From RGIG9060 sp036307825 (GTDB lineage Bacteria > Spirochaetota > Spirochaetia > Treponematales > Treponemataceae): a stretch of DNA of 39,087 bases. Below the pieces are notes generated by a model. It was not told where the DNA came from. It searched no databases and saw only the letters and a program-made list of their open reading frames with translations. The first letter of the stretch is position 1. Every line of letters begins with the position of its first letter. A program made the position numbers and the translations under genes. Positions 23,028 to 30,838 of this stretch are shown here, one piece after another. Where the stretch lies: contig JAXJWW010000019.1 of assembly GCA_036307825.1 (NCBI GenBank), positions 1-39,087 of the forward strand. The letters are read 5' to 3'.

Positions 23028-23762
23028 TTATTTACTTATGTGTAAATCTGCCTTTGTTATCCGATTTTTTACAAGGGCATTTTCTAATAAAAATTTATAG
23101 GCGTTAGCTGATGAAAGGTTCATGTATGGAATTAGCCAAAGGAAACCGATACCGCAACTTAACATTGATAAAATCATCCAGCCAAGGAAACTTAAATACA
23201 TCACAAATATATCCCATTTGTAGCCTTTTGTGATTTTCATACTTATTTTCATTGCTTCTGTTACAGATACTTCTGGATATTCTGCTAAAATATAGTGCAT
23301 TTGTGAGTACGCAAAAGTTTTTACAATTCCTGGAATAAAAAACAATAGAGACCAAAGGAAAATCCATAAAGTCATCCATAGTTGTCCTAAAATTCCTCTT
23401 GTAAACATAGAAAGGTTATTTAGAAAATCTTGAAATTGCATTTTATCTTTTTGAGTCATATCAAGATAAAACTTTGCAAATGCGATTCCAAAAATTCCAT
23501 AAATTATGATATTTACAAGTGATGTTAGTAAACTGATAGTTGCGTTTTCGTCACTAGGAGAAACATTGTAGGAATAAGAATATGCAAAATTTTGGATATT
23601 AGAAAAATCCGGCATAGAAAATTCAAATGCATCTTTATTTATCATAAAAAAGATTACATAAAAAATTAGAGTTATTAAAACTGGAATTGTCCAAGAGTTT
23701 CTAAGTCGCTTTTTTGCTTGGTGTTTGAATTCTATTCTGTCAAATAAATCTGAATTATTCAT
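23028..23762 (-). CDS. DUF975-family integral membrane protein
   Basis: A 244-residue polytopic membrane protein. The N-terminus is hydrophilic (RIEFKHQAKKRLRNSW). About five or six hydrophobic segments follow, with the DUF975 pattern LLFFIPGIVKTFAYSQMHYILAE and a later LSFLGWMILSMLSCGIGFLWLIPY. The biochemical role of the family is not known to me. The ATG at 23762 is used because it begins inside the end of the hydrolase gene (8-base overlap) and fits the N-terminus. A longer frame adds 23 implausible residues. Translation is probably coupled. Confidence 0.8.
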   Translation of the reverse strand: MNNSDLFDRIEFKHQAKKRLRNSWTIPVLITLIFYVIFFMINKDAFEFSMPDFSNIQNFAYSYSYNVSPSDENATISLLTSLVNIIIYGIFGIAFAKFYLDMTQKDKMQFQDFLNNLSMFTRGILGQLWMTLWIFLWSLLFFIPGIVKTFAYSQMHYILAEYPEVSVTEAMKISMKITKGYKWDIFVMYLSFLGWMILSMLSCGIGFLWLIPYMNLSSANAYKFLLENALVKNRITKADLHISK

Positions 23763-24600
23763 CGAAGTTGTAATATACTCCTTGTTGTGCGTATCCTGCA
23801 AATCCATCTTTTTCTGGATCTTCTTGTGCAAAGTTATCTCCGTAGTGACACAAGTACATTTTGCTACGAATTTCAGGTGGAAGAGTTTTTAAATCATGAT
23901 AGTATGCGTGAACTCCGCCTGGATAAAATTGACAATCGTGAAAGATATATTCAATTGTAGGATATTCTTTTAACATTCCATAGATTAAATCTGGATCGAA
24001 TTTTGTATCACTTGGGAATAAAATTCTATCGTCGATTAAAACACCAACAGAATAAAATGATTTTTTCCATGATGGTGCTGCTTCTGGAATGTGCATTGTT
24101 CTAAAAATTTTAATATCTATAGAGCCAACCTTTGCTTGATAAATTGGTCTAGGTTTTTTGCTTATCAAAGTTGGTTTAATTTGATTAAAATAATCATCAA
24201 AAGTCAAAAAACTTCCATCTTTGTATTCACTATAGGCATTTCCACCTTTAAGTGATTGATTCCAAAGAATTTTTTTGTATTCATCTGAAATTATCATTGA
24301 TGGTTTTGTTTTTGAGATATATCGTCCCATTAAAGCGATTTCTTCCAATCCTCCAATGTGGTCTGCATGGGAATGGGTAATCAATAAATTTTTTATACTA
24401 GTTGAATTTACACCGTAATTCCAAAGTGCGTATGGACACATAGTTCCGCAATCTATTAAAAGATGGTCGGAACCTTTTATAACAAGAATATTGTTTTGAA
24501 AGTGGGCTTTTGCAAAAGCGCTTCCTACTCCAACGAAGAAAAATGATAATTCTCCATCATTTTCTAAGTTAAGTGTTTTGTTAAGATTTTCTATCTTCAT
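23755..24600 (-). CDS. Metallo-beta-lactamase-fold hydrolase
   Basis: A 281-residue soluble MBL-fold protein. Metal ligands: HSHADH (His76, His78, Asp80, His81), a later His in MHIPEAAP, Asp in FPSDTKF and His in LCHYGD. The layout LLIDCGTMC, HxHxDH, SDT resembles RNase Z-like or class II phosphodiesterase-like members rather than lactamases. The substrate is unknown. The ATG has no Shine-Dalgarno. An extended -10 (TGATATACT, 24615-24607) ends six bases before it, so the gene may have its own leaderless transcript from within the end of the kinase gene, besides read-through from prs. Confidence 0.8.
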   Translation of the reverse strand: MKIENLNKTLNLENDGELSFFFVGVGSAFAKAHFQNNILVIKGSDHLLIDCGTMCPYALWNYGVNSTSIKNLLITHSHADHIGGLEEIALMGRYISKTKPSMIISDEYKKILWNQSLKGGNAYSEYKDGSFLTFDDYFNQIKPTLISKKPRPIYQAKVGSIDIKIFRTMHIPEAAPSWKKSFYSVGVLIDDRILFPSDTKFDPDLIYGMLKEYPTIEYIFHDCQFYPGGVHAYYHDLKTLPPEIRSKMYLCHYGDNFAQEDPEKDGFAGYAQQGVYYNFDE

Positions 24601-24606
24601 AATATT

Positions 24607-24615
24607 AGTATATCA
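24607..24615 (-). promoter_or_regulatory. Extended -10 of the MBL hydrolase gene
   Basis: Minus strand TG-A-TATACT (24615-24607), then six bases to the ATG at 24600. It sits in the 21-base gap after the FGGY kinase. No clear -35 is seen, as allowed for extended -10 promoters. Confidence 0.45.
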
Positions 24616-24621
24616 CAAAAA

Positions 24622-25845
24622 TTAATTTTGGGGTAAATATTTTTTATCACAAATAACCATTGTATCGGCTGCTTCTTTTAAAGAAGAATAGTTTTTAAGT
24701 TGAGTATTTGCAATAATTGCGTTCCCCATAAGTTCTGCATCAGGGCAATTTGTAACACAAAGTTGTAGCTTTGTTATGTCACTTTTAAATTGCATCCATA
24801 ATGGATTTTTTGCTTGTCCTCCTGTACAAATAATTTGTATATCTTTTTGATTTTGAAAAGGTTGCTTTTGTTGAATAATTTTTTCAAATGCGTATTTTAC
24901 ATCATTTGCGATTTCAAAAATGATTTTGTATCCTTTATCATTTTTATTTTTTAGCAAAAATTTGATACACTCTTCGTAAGGCTTGTTTTTCCACTCTGAA
25001 GAATTTTTCCATTCTGTAAATCGAGTTCCTGTGTCCGGTAAAAGATAACTTGTGTTAAATAATTCTGGAATTACAGAAGGAAGATTTCTAAAACCTTCCA
25101 TTTGAATTGGTTTATTTGTACAAAGATTTATTCCTTCACTTGAACCAGAACGATCACAAATTTTACCAACAGAAAGAGTATTGGTTCCGATTAGAGCTGT
25201 TATAAAATCTGGACCTCCGCAAAAAACTGGTATTTTTTTACTTCCTGAAATATTTAGTTTTTCAAGATTTTCAGATTTTACAAAACCAGCCTTGTATCCT
25301 AATGGAACATAATCTGGAAGAAGTTTATCTGAAATTTTGTATTCTAAAAGTTCTTCTTTTTGCCAGTATGCTTGAATAAATCGATTTTCTGGCAAAATTG
25401 TAACTTTGCTATTTGTTAATTCGTAAATTAAAAATTCAGGTCCTGATAAAATGAATTCACTATTTTGCCAAATTTCAGAAAAATTTTCTTTTAATAAAAG
25501 TAGTCGAGGAATAAAAATACTTTTGGTTTGAATTGGATTTTTTATAGAAAAAGAATGATTATTCCATAAAAGTGTGAAAGTCTGATTATCGCAAACTGAA
25601 GTTAAAGTTGGACCGTTTCCTGAAATACAAATAGCAATAATGTCAAAATTTGAAATTTCTAAATCTTTTCCAGCTTCAAAAAAAGCGTTTTTCCAGCAAT
25701 TTGCAATTTCAAATGGATTTTGTATCATCTGGGATGAAAATCTAACAACAGTTGATTTAAAAACAAAACCACACTCACTAATGAGTGCGGCTTTTAATGA
25801 GGTTGTTCCAATATCGATACAAAAAGATACTTGTTCTTTTTGCAT
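24622..25845 (-). CDS. FGGY-family carbohydrate kinase, short
   Basis: ATP-dependent sugar kinase of the FGGY family (xylulokinase, gluconokinase, glycerol kinase relatives). The N-terminal phosphate-1 motif is FCIDIGTTSLKAA (Asp11), with the catalytic-region ISGNGPTL. The second half holds VFCGGPDFITALIG, DRSGSSEGINL and the ATP-binding IICTGGQAKNPLWMQFKSD with a terminal ELMGNAIIA. At 407 residues it is about 90 shorter than typical members, with shortened middle regions. Sugar specificity is unknown. It begins two bases after the prs-like gene, so the two are co-transcribed; a pentose substrate is plausible by context only. Confidence 0.82.
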   Translation of the reverse strand: MQKEQVSFCIDIGTTSLKAALISECGFVFKSTVVRFSSQMIQNPFEIANCWKNAFFEAGKDLEISNFDIIAICISGNGPTLTSVCDNQTFTLLWNNHSFSIKNPIQTKSIFIPRLLLLKENFSEIWQNSEFILSGPEFLIYELTNSKVTILPENRFIQAYWQKEELLEYKISDKLLPDYVPLGYKAGFVKSENLEKLNISGSKKIPVFCGGPDFITALIGTNTLSVGKICDRSGSSEGINLCTNKPIQMEGFRNLPSVIPELFNTSYLLPDTGTRFTEWKNSSEWKNKPYEECIKFLLKNKNDKGYKIIFEIANDVKYAFEKIIQQKQPFQNQKDIQIICTGGQAKNPLWMQFKSDITKLQLCVTNCPDAELMGNAIIANTQLKNYSSLKEAADTMVICDKKYLPQN

Positions 25846-25847
25846 TT

Positions 25848-27086
25848 TTATTCGTGTTTAACCAACTTTTCGATAATATTTCTGTTATCAAGAAGGTCGC
25901 TTAATGATTGATTGTGGTGAAGTCTTGCAATTACATTTGCAAAAAGTCCACTAACATTTGTGTTGATGTACCATTCACATTTTAGCAATTCTTCGTGATA
26001 AACTGCGTTTGTTCCGATTACGCGATAGAATAGACCTTTTTCGTAAGCAGCGTTAAATTGTTCAATGGCGTTTCCTGTAAAGAATGGCAAACTGATAGCT
26101 GCAATAACTTTTGTTGCTCCTTGTTCTTTAAGAAATTCCATAGCTTTTAACAAAGTTCCACCTGTTCCAAGCATATCGTCAGCAAGGAAGGCAACTTTTC
26201 CTTTTACATCACCAAGAATTTTTACAGACTTGATGTTTGTATCTTTTGCGTTTTGTGTAACAACAGAATAATCTCTTTCTTTGTAAATCATAGCGAGTGG
26301 TTTTTTCAAGCCAGTTGCATAGAATTTATTTCTGTCTACAGCACCTGTATCTGGAGAAACAATAACTAAGTCATCTCCATTAGGTGATAAGTCAAAAAGA
26401 TGAGAAAGTTCTCTAATAATTTGGTAACTTGCGTGTAAGTTTTCGATATTTGCTTTACCAAAAGCGTTTTCAATTTCTCGAGAGTGAATATCAAGAGTGA
26501 TAATTCGTTTAACACCCATGTTTTCGTAAATATGTCCGAGCAAACTTGCTGTTAATCCTTCTCGACCTTTTTTCTTGTGTTGTCGGCTATATGGATAAAC
26601 TGGTAATACCAAAGTAATTCCACTTGCTCCAGCTTGACGAACTGCATCAATTGTAACAATCAATGACATTAAGTGGTCATTTACTGATAAAGCCATTTTG
26701 TTTTTTCCACCGTTAAGTGAAATAACTTGATGATTTTCTACATCTTGGAAGATAAAAATATCCTTTCCACGGATACAGTCTTTAATTTCAGTTTTGAACT
26801 CACCATTCATAAAGTAAGTAAATTCAGCATCTACTAAAAATTCTGGCGCTCTGTAATTTTCCACATTCCCTTTTACACACAAATCTGATGTTTGCATATC
26901 ATTGTAAAGGTTGATGCTTTTTACAAGTTCTTCTTTTTCAAACCCATAACGTTTTGAAATTGTATCTCGCTTTAGGTTAAAACGATGTTTGTACATATGT
27001 CTAAGATGTACAATTACTTCTGATGCAAATGCTTGACCACCTGGACAAGCTACAATACCAAGATTTGTTGGTTCAGAATAAGGCAT
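25848..27086 (-). CDS. prs: Ribose-phosphate diphosphokinase (PRPP synthetase), long divergent form
   Basis: Makes PRPP from ribose 5-phosphate and ATP for nucleotide, histidine and tryptophan synthesis. Tandem phosphoribosyltransferase folds are recognisable: FMNGEFKTEIKDCIRGKDIFIFQDV, the flexible loop YSRQHKKKGREGLTAS, TLDIHSREIENAF, VSPDTGAVDRNKF, and the PRPP loop DDMLGTGGTLL. At 412 residues it is about 100 longer than classical Prs, mainly from an insertion near residues 34-85. The PRPP loop has Gly where the usual DDxxDTxGT has the third Asp, and the ATP loop lacks the normal QDRK (here QHKK). It may be a spirochaete-type Prs or a specialised paralogue. GGAAG precedes the ATG. Confidence 0.85.
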   Translation of the reverse strand: MPYSEPTNLGIVACPGGQAFASEVIVHLRHMYKHRFNLKRDTISKRYGFEKEELVKSINLYNDMQTSDLCVKGNVENYRAPEFLVDAEFTYFMNGEFKTEIKDCIRGKDIFIFQDVENHQVISLNGGKNKMALSVNDHLMSLIVTIDAVRQAGASGITLVLPVYPYSRQHKKKGREGLTASLLGHIYENMGVKRIITLDIHSREIENAFGKANIENLHASYQIIRELSHLFDLSPNGDDLVIVSPDTGAVDRNKFYATGLKKPLAMIYKERDYSVVTQNAKDTNIKSVKILGDVKGKVAFLADDMLGTGGTLLKAMEFLKEQGATKVIAAISLPFFTGNAIEQFNAAYEKGLFYRVIGTNAVYHEELLKCEWYINTNVSGLFANVIARLHHNQSLSDLLDNRNIIEKLVKHE

Positions 27087-27121
27087 AATTACTTCCTATT
27101 GTTTATGTGAAATGTAACTTA

Positions 27122-27150
27122 ATTTTATCATTTTTCTATTTTGTGGTCAA
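27122..27150 (-). promoter_or_regulatory. Promoter of the prs-FGGY kinase unit
   Basis: Minus strand TTGACC (27150-27145), exactly 17 bases, TAAAAT (27127-27122), with TG just upstream of the -10 (extended type). The start near 27115 leaves about 28 bases including GGAAG before the prs ATG. Confidence 0.7.
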
Positions 27151-27203
27151 TGCTGTTTTTTTTATGTTTACACAATTGATGTGGTTTGTTTAAGAGTGAA
27201 TTT

Positions 27204-27821
27204 TTATAGTAACCTTTTACCTTCTAAAATTATGGAGTAAACTTGAATTTCATTGTATTTTGCGGGATTATATAGCAAAGGATTTTTGTCTAAAATGATA
27301 AAGTTTGCAAGTTTTCCAGAATATAAGGAACCTACTTCATTTTCTGTATTATTTTGAATTGCATTTTTTATCGTTAAATTTCTAAATGCTTCTAAAAACA
27401 AGGCTAATTTTTCGTGGGAACCGTTCCAAAATCCTTTTTTTGAAATTTCATTCATTTGATAAAGTACTTCATTCATTATGCTTTCTTTTTCTAGTTTTTT
27501 TTCAACAAAGGCAGGAAAAAGTGATTTACCATTTAGGTCAAACAAAGTTGTTTTGTTGTTTTTTAGTTTGAGGATTTTTTCGTTTGTTCCTATGTGAGTA
27601 ATTTTGCCATTTTCGGTTCTAAGTGCTTGTTCGATTTTTTCTTTGCCAGTTTTATCTTTTTCTAGTGTAAAAATTGCTCCATTGTAATAAATTACTGGAT
27701 TTTGATGTTTTTTATTTAAGTTTTGTTGGGAAAATAGACCTTGTAAAATTATCAAAAATAAAAGAAATATTGGTAGAATATATGAAAACTTAAGAAATTT
27801 AGTCGATTTTGATGATGCCAT
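27204..27821 (-). CDS. Barrel-less amidohydrolase-like protein, membrane-anchored
   Basis: An intact 205-codon gene that appears to be an amidohydrolase (YtcJ-like) with its catalytic centre missing. Residues about 10-30 are a signal or membrane anchor. Residues 43-106 match the N-terminal beta-sandwich strands (VIYYNGAIFTLEKD, RTENGKITHIGTNEKIL, FDLNGKSLFPAFVE). Where PGFxDxHxH metal ligands should follow, a Lys/Glu linker follows instead. Residues 145-205 match the C-terminal end (LTIKNAIQ, then GSLYSGKLANFIILDKNPL, then ILEGKRLL). Roughly 350 residues of TIM barrel are absent without a frameshift. Enzyme activity is not expected. Shine-Dalgarno AAGGAC is present, so it may still be expressed; a decayed relic or a repurposed protein are both possible. 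Confidence 0.75.
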   Translation of the reverse strand: MASSKSTKFLKFSYILPIFLLFLIILQGLFSQQNLNKKHQNPVIYYNGAIFTLEKDKTGKEKIEQALRTENGKITHIGTNEKILKLKNNKTTLFDLNGKSLFPAFVEKKLEKESIMNEVLYQMNEISKKGFWNGSHEKLALFLEAFRNLTIKNAIQNNTENEVGSLYSGKLANFIILDKNPLLYNPAKYNEIQVYSIILEGKRLL

Positions 27822-27876
27822 GTTTAGTCCTTAGTAAAAATATAGTATATTTAAAAAAAATATTCAAAAAAAATAC

Positions 27877-27892
27877 AATATTTGCAAATATT
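27877..27892. promoter_or_regulatory. 16-bp perfect palindrome, candidate operator
   Basis: AATATTTGCAAATATT reads the same on both strands. It lies between the divergent amidohydrolase-like gene and dat, 12 bases before the dat -35. The position and symmetry suit a dimeric repressor or activator site. No partner regulator is adjacent. Confidence 0.45.
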
Positions 27893-27904
27893 TTCATAAA
27901 TAGG

Positions 27905-27933
27905 TTGCCCTTATTTAAATTTTATTTTACAAT
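27905..27933 (+). promoter_or_regulatory. Promoter of the dat-ddc-U32 operon
   Basis: TTGCCC (27905-27910), exactly 17 bases, TACAAT (27928-27933). The start near 27940 gives a leader of about 84 bases ending in AGGAG nine bases before the dat ATG. No other convincing promoter lies nearer the gene. Confidence 0.55.
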
Positions 27934-28023
27934 ACCTTACCCACTAGTTTGTGAGAGAGGTTGTCAATTCTAATATTTTAGAAAACAGCCCGTTTATTTT
28001 CCCTTAAAATAGGAGAAAAATAG

Positions 28024-29403
28024 ATGAATGATAAGAATGGGCAGGTGCCTACAAACCAGTTTTACATTGAGCGTCAAAATGAAACAGAATCTAACGCTCG
28101 TAGTTATCCAAGAAAATTTCCATTTGCTCTCAAAAGTGCCAAAGGGTCATGGCTTGTTGATGTTGAAGGTAACAAGTATCTAGACTTTTTGTGTGGAGCT
28201 GGAACCTTGGCTTTAGGTCATAATGATCCTGAAATTAATCAGGCATTTATGGATATGATTTCTTCAGACGCTGTTCTACATACGCTAGACATAACCACGC
28301 CTGTAAAAGATGAATTTGTTCATACTCTTTTTAATCTTTTGCCAACAGAATTAAAAGACAATGCAAAAATTCAGTTTTGTAGTCCTGCTGGAACTGATGC
28401 TGTTGATGCTGCAATTAAACTTTGTAAGACAGCTACAGGAAGAGATGGTGTTATCGCTTTTGGCGGTGGATATCACGGTATGGGACACGGAGCTTTATCC
28501 TTAACAGGAAATCTTGGTGCAAAAAACAATGTAAATTCATTGATGCCAGGGGTAACTTTCTTTCCTTATCCTTATTCTTATCGTTGTCCTTTTGGACTTG
28601 GTGGAGAAGAAGGTACAAAAGCTGCTTGTGCTTATTTTGAAAGAGTGTTAAAAGATCCTGAAAGTGGAATTAAAAAACCAGCTGCAGTTATCCTTGAACC
28701 AATTCAAGGTGAAGGTGGTGTTATTCCTGCTCCTGTAGAATTTTTGCAAACAATTCGTAGAGTAACAAAAGAACTTGATATTCCTATGATTGTTGATGAA
28801 ATTCAATGTGGTGTAGGTCGTTCTGGAAAATTCTTTGCTTTTGAATATGCTGACATTGTGCCAGATGTAATTTTAACATCAAAAGCAATCGGTGGAACAC
28901 AACCTTTAGCAGTTGTTATTTACAATAAAAAATTAGACAAATGGACTCCAGGTTCACATGCTGGAACATTCCGAGGAAACCAACTTGCTATGCGTGGTGG
29001 AATCGTTGTAATGAACAGAGTTTCAAAACCTGAGTTCTTAAAAGAAGTTCAAGAAAAAGGTGATTACATGAGAAGTCGCCTTGAAAAACTTCAAGAAAAA
29101 GTTTCTATCATCGGAGATATTCGTGGAAAAGGTTTGATGATGGGAACAGAATTTATCGATCCAAATTCACCAAAAGATTTACTTGGTGCTCAAATTGGTT
29201 CTGGTGAAATTGCTGCGAGAGTACAAAAACTTTGTTTTGAAAATAAACTTGTTATGGAAAAAGGTGGACGAAACGGAGCTGTTATGCGCTGTTTGTGTGC
29301 TTTGAATGTAACAAGAGATGAAATTGAACAAATGCTCTCAATTTTTGAAAAAGTAGTTATTGATGTTGATAAAGAAGTAAAGGAAGGAAAATTTGGAAAA
29401 TAA
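28024..29403 (+). CDS. dat: Diaminobutyrate-2-oxoglutarate aminotransferase
   Basis: PLP-dependent class III aminotransferase forming L-2,4-diaminobutyrate from aspartate semialdehyde and glutamate. The 459 residues match the Dat/EctB type. It has the N-terminal FYIERQNETESNARSYPR signature, CSPAGTDAVDAAIKL (about 119-133), VDEIQCGVGRSG (Asp258), the PLP lysine Lys287 in LTSKAIGG and TFRGNQLA. Because ddc overlaps its end, the product is probably decarboxylated to 1,3-diaminopropane. No ectA or ectC is present, so ectoine synthesis is unlikely. AGGAG precedes the ATG. First gene of the operon. Confidence 0.92.
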   Translation: MNDKNGQVPTNQFYIERQNETESNARSYPRKFPFALKSAKGSWLVDVEGNKYLDFLCGAGTLALGHNDPEINQAFMDMISSDAVLHTLDITTPVKDEFVHTLFNLLPTELKDNAKIQFCSPAGTDAVDAAIKLCKTATGRDGVIAFGGGYHGMGHGALSLTGNLGAKNNVNSLMPGVTFFPYPYSYRCPFGLGGEEGTKAACAYFERVLKDPESGIKKPAAVILEPIQGEGGVIPAPVEFLQTIRRVTKELDIPMIVDEIQCGVGRSGKFFAFEYADIVPDVILTSKAIGGTQPLAVVIYNKKLDKWTPGSHAGTFRGNQLAMRGGIVVMNRVSKPEFLKEVQEKGDYMRSRLEKLQEKVSIIGDIRGKGLMMGTEFIDPNSPKDLLGAQIGSGEIAARVQKLCFENKLVMEKGGRNGAVMRCLCALNVTRDEIEQMLSIFEKVVIDVDKEVKEGKFGK

Positions 29404-30838
29404 AATATCTGATTTGATGTTTTTAACTTCTTCTGAAGAATCAAAGAAGAATTATTCCGAATTGATAAATAGAACTGTAAAGGCTATTGTTGATTCATTT
29501 GTTGACGAAAAAGCCTTTGCAGGTCTAACTCCTTACGATTTGAAAAAAGCTGTTCATGTGGACGAAGTTTTGCCAAAAACTGGTCTTGGAATGGACAAGC
29601 TTTTTTCAATGTTACAAGAAAAAATTCTTCCAAATATGTTAAGAACATCCTCAACCGATTATATGGCTCACTTGCATACTTTGGCTTTGTGCGAATCAAT
29701 TTGTGCTGAGTTAATTATTGCAACTTATAATCAGTCTATGGATTCTTGGGATCAATCTCCTGCTGCAACAGAAATCGAAGTTGAAGTTGTAAAATGTTTG
29801 TGTAAACTTTACGGCTACGATGAAACTTCTGGTGGATGTTTTACTTCTGGTGGAAGTCAGTCAAATCAAACTGGGCTTTTACTTGCTAGAGATTGGTATT
29901 GTAATACAAAATTAAATCACGATGTAAAGAAGAAGGGACTTCCTTCAAACTATTCTAAGTTCAGATTTTACACATCAGAAATTTCTCACTTCTCAATGGA
30001 AAAAAGTTCTCATCTTATGGGATTGGGATATGACGCTGTTGTAAAAGTTCCAGTTGATAAAAATCAAAAAATGGATATTGAAGTTTTGAAATCTTTAATT
30101 GAAAAAGATATTCAAGATGGAAATTTACCAGTTTGTGTTGTTGCAACAATCGGAACTACAGACTACGGTAGCATTGATGATGTAAATCAAATTAGTCAAC
30201 TTTGTAAAAAATACGGAATGTATCTTCATGCAGACGCTGCTTACGGAAGTGCAGTTATCATGTCTGATAAATATGATTCAAGAATTGGAAATCTTGCTTT
30301 GTGTGATTCTATCACTGTGGATTTTCATAAAATGTTCTTACAACCAATTAGTTGTAGTGCTATTCTTGTAAAAGATGATTCTCTTTTTGAAGTTTTAACT
30401 TTACATGCAGATTATCTAAATCGTGAAGAAGATGAAGAAGATGGATATACAAACCTTGTTGGAAAATCATTACAAACTACAAGAAGATTTGATGCTTTGA
30501 AAGTTTGGATGTCATTTTTATTACGAGGAAAAGATGGTTATTCTTCTATCGTAAATACTTGTATTGAAAATGCAAAATATTTTTACGACAGAGTATTAGC
30601 AGATTCATCTTTTGAAACAATTGTTGAACCAGAAATTAGTTCAGTTGTTTTTAGATTAAATGATACAGATGAAGTAAACAAACTTGTTAGAAGAAAATTG
30701 ATTCACCAAGACGGAATCGTAATTGGTCAAACAGTTTTTGAAAACAAAACTTATCTTAAATTTACTTTGTTAAATCCTTTAGTAACTCATCAAAAATTAG
30801 ATGAACTAATTGAAGAAATAAAATTGTTAGCAAAATAA
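29393..30838 (+). CDS. ddc: L-2,4-diaminobutyrate decarboxylase
   Basis: PLP-dependent group II decarboxylase (aromatic-amino-acid/glutamate decarboxylase superfamily) turning 2,4-diaminobutyrate into 1,3-diaminopropane. The 481 residues contain GGCFTSGGSQSNQTGLLLARD (about 147-167), HADAAYGSA (Asp281) and the PLP lysine Lys313 in TVDFHKMF. The C-terminal small domain is complete. The start is a TTG at 29393 supported by AAGGAAGG six to eight bases upstream. The next ATG, at 29417, would have poorer spacing. It overlaps dat by 11 bases and shares one base with the next gene's start, indicating tight coupling. Confidence 0.9.
   Translation: MENKISDLMFLTSSEESKKNYSELINRTVKAIVDSFVDEKAFAGLTPYDLKKAVHVDEVLPKTGLGMDKLFSMLQEKILPNMLRTSSTDYMAHLHTLALCESICAELIIATYNQSMDSWDQSPAATEIEVEVVKCLCKLYGYDETSGGCFTSGGSQSNQTGLLLARDWYCNTKLNHDVKKKGLPSNYSKFRFYTSEISHFSMEKSSHLMGLGYDAVVKVPVDKNQKMDIEVLKSLIEKDIQDGNLPVCVVATIGTTDYGSIDDVNQISQLCKKYGMYLHADAAYGSAVIMSDKYDSRIGNLALCDSITVDFHKMFLQPISCSAILVKDDSLFEVLTLHADYLNREEDEEDGYTNLVGKSLQTTRRFDALKVWMSFLLRGKDGYSSIVNTCIENAKYFYDRVLADSSFETIVEPEISSVVFRLNDTDEVNKLVRRKLIHQDGIVIGQTVFENKTYLKFTLLNPLVTHQKLDELIEEIKLLAK

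Noticed and set aside
28024..30838. Ectoine synthesis locus
   Set aside because: The aminotransferase resembles EctB, but ectA and ectC are absent and a diaminobutyrate decarboxylase follows, pointing to diaminopropane.
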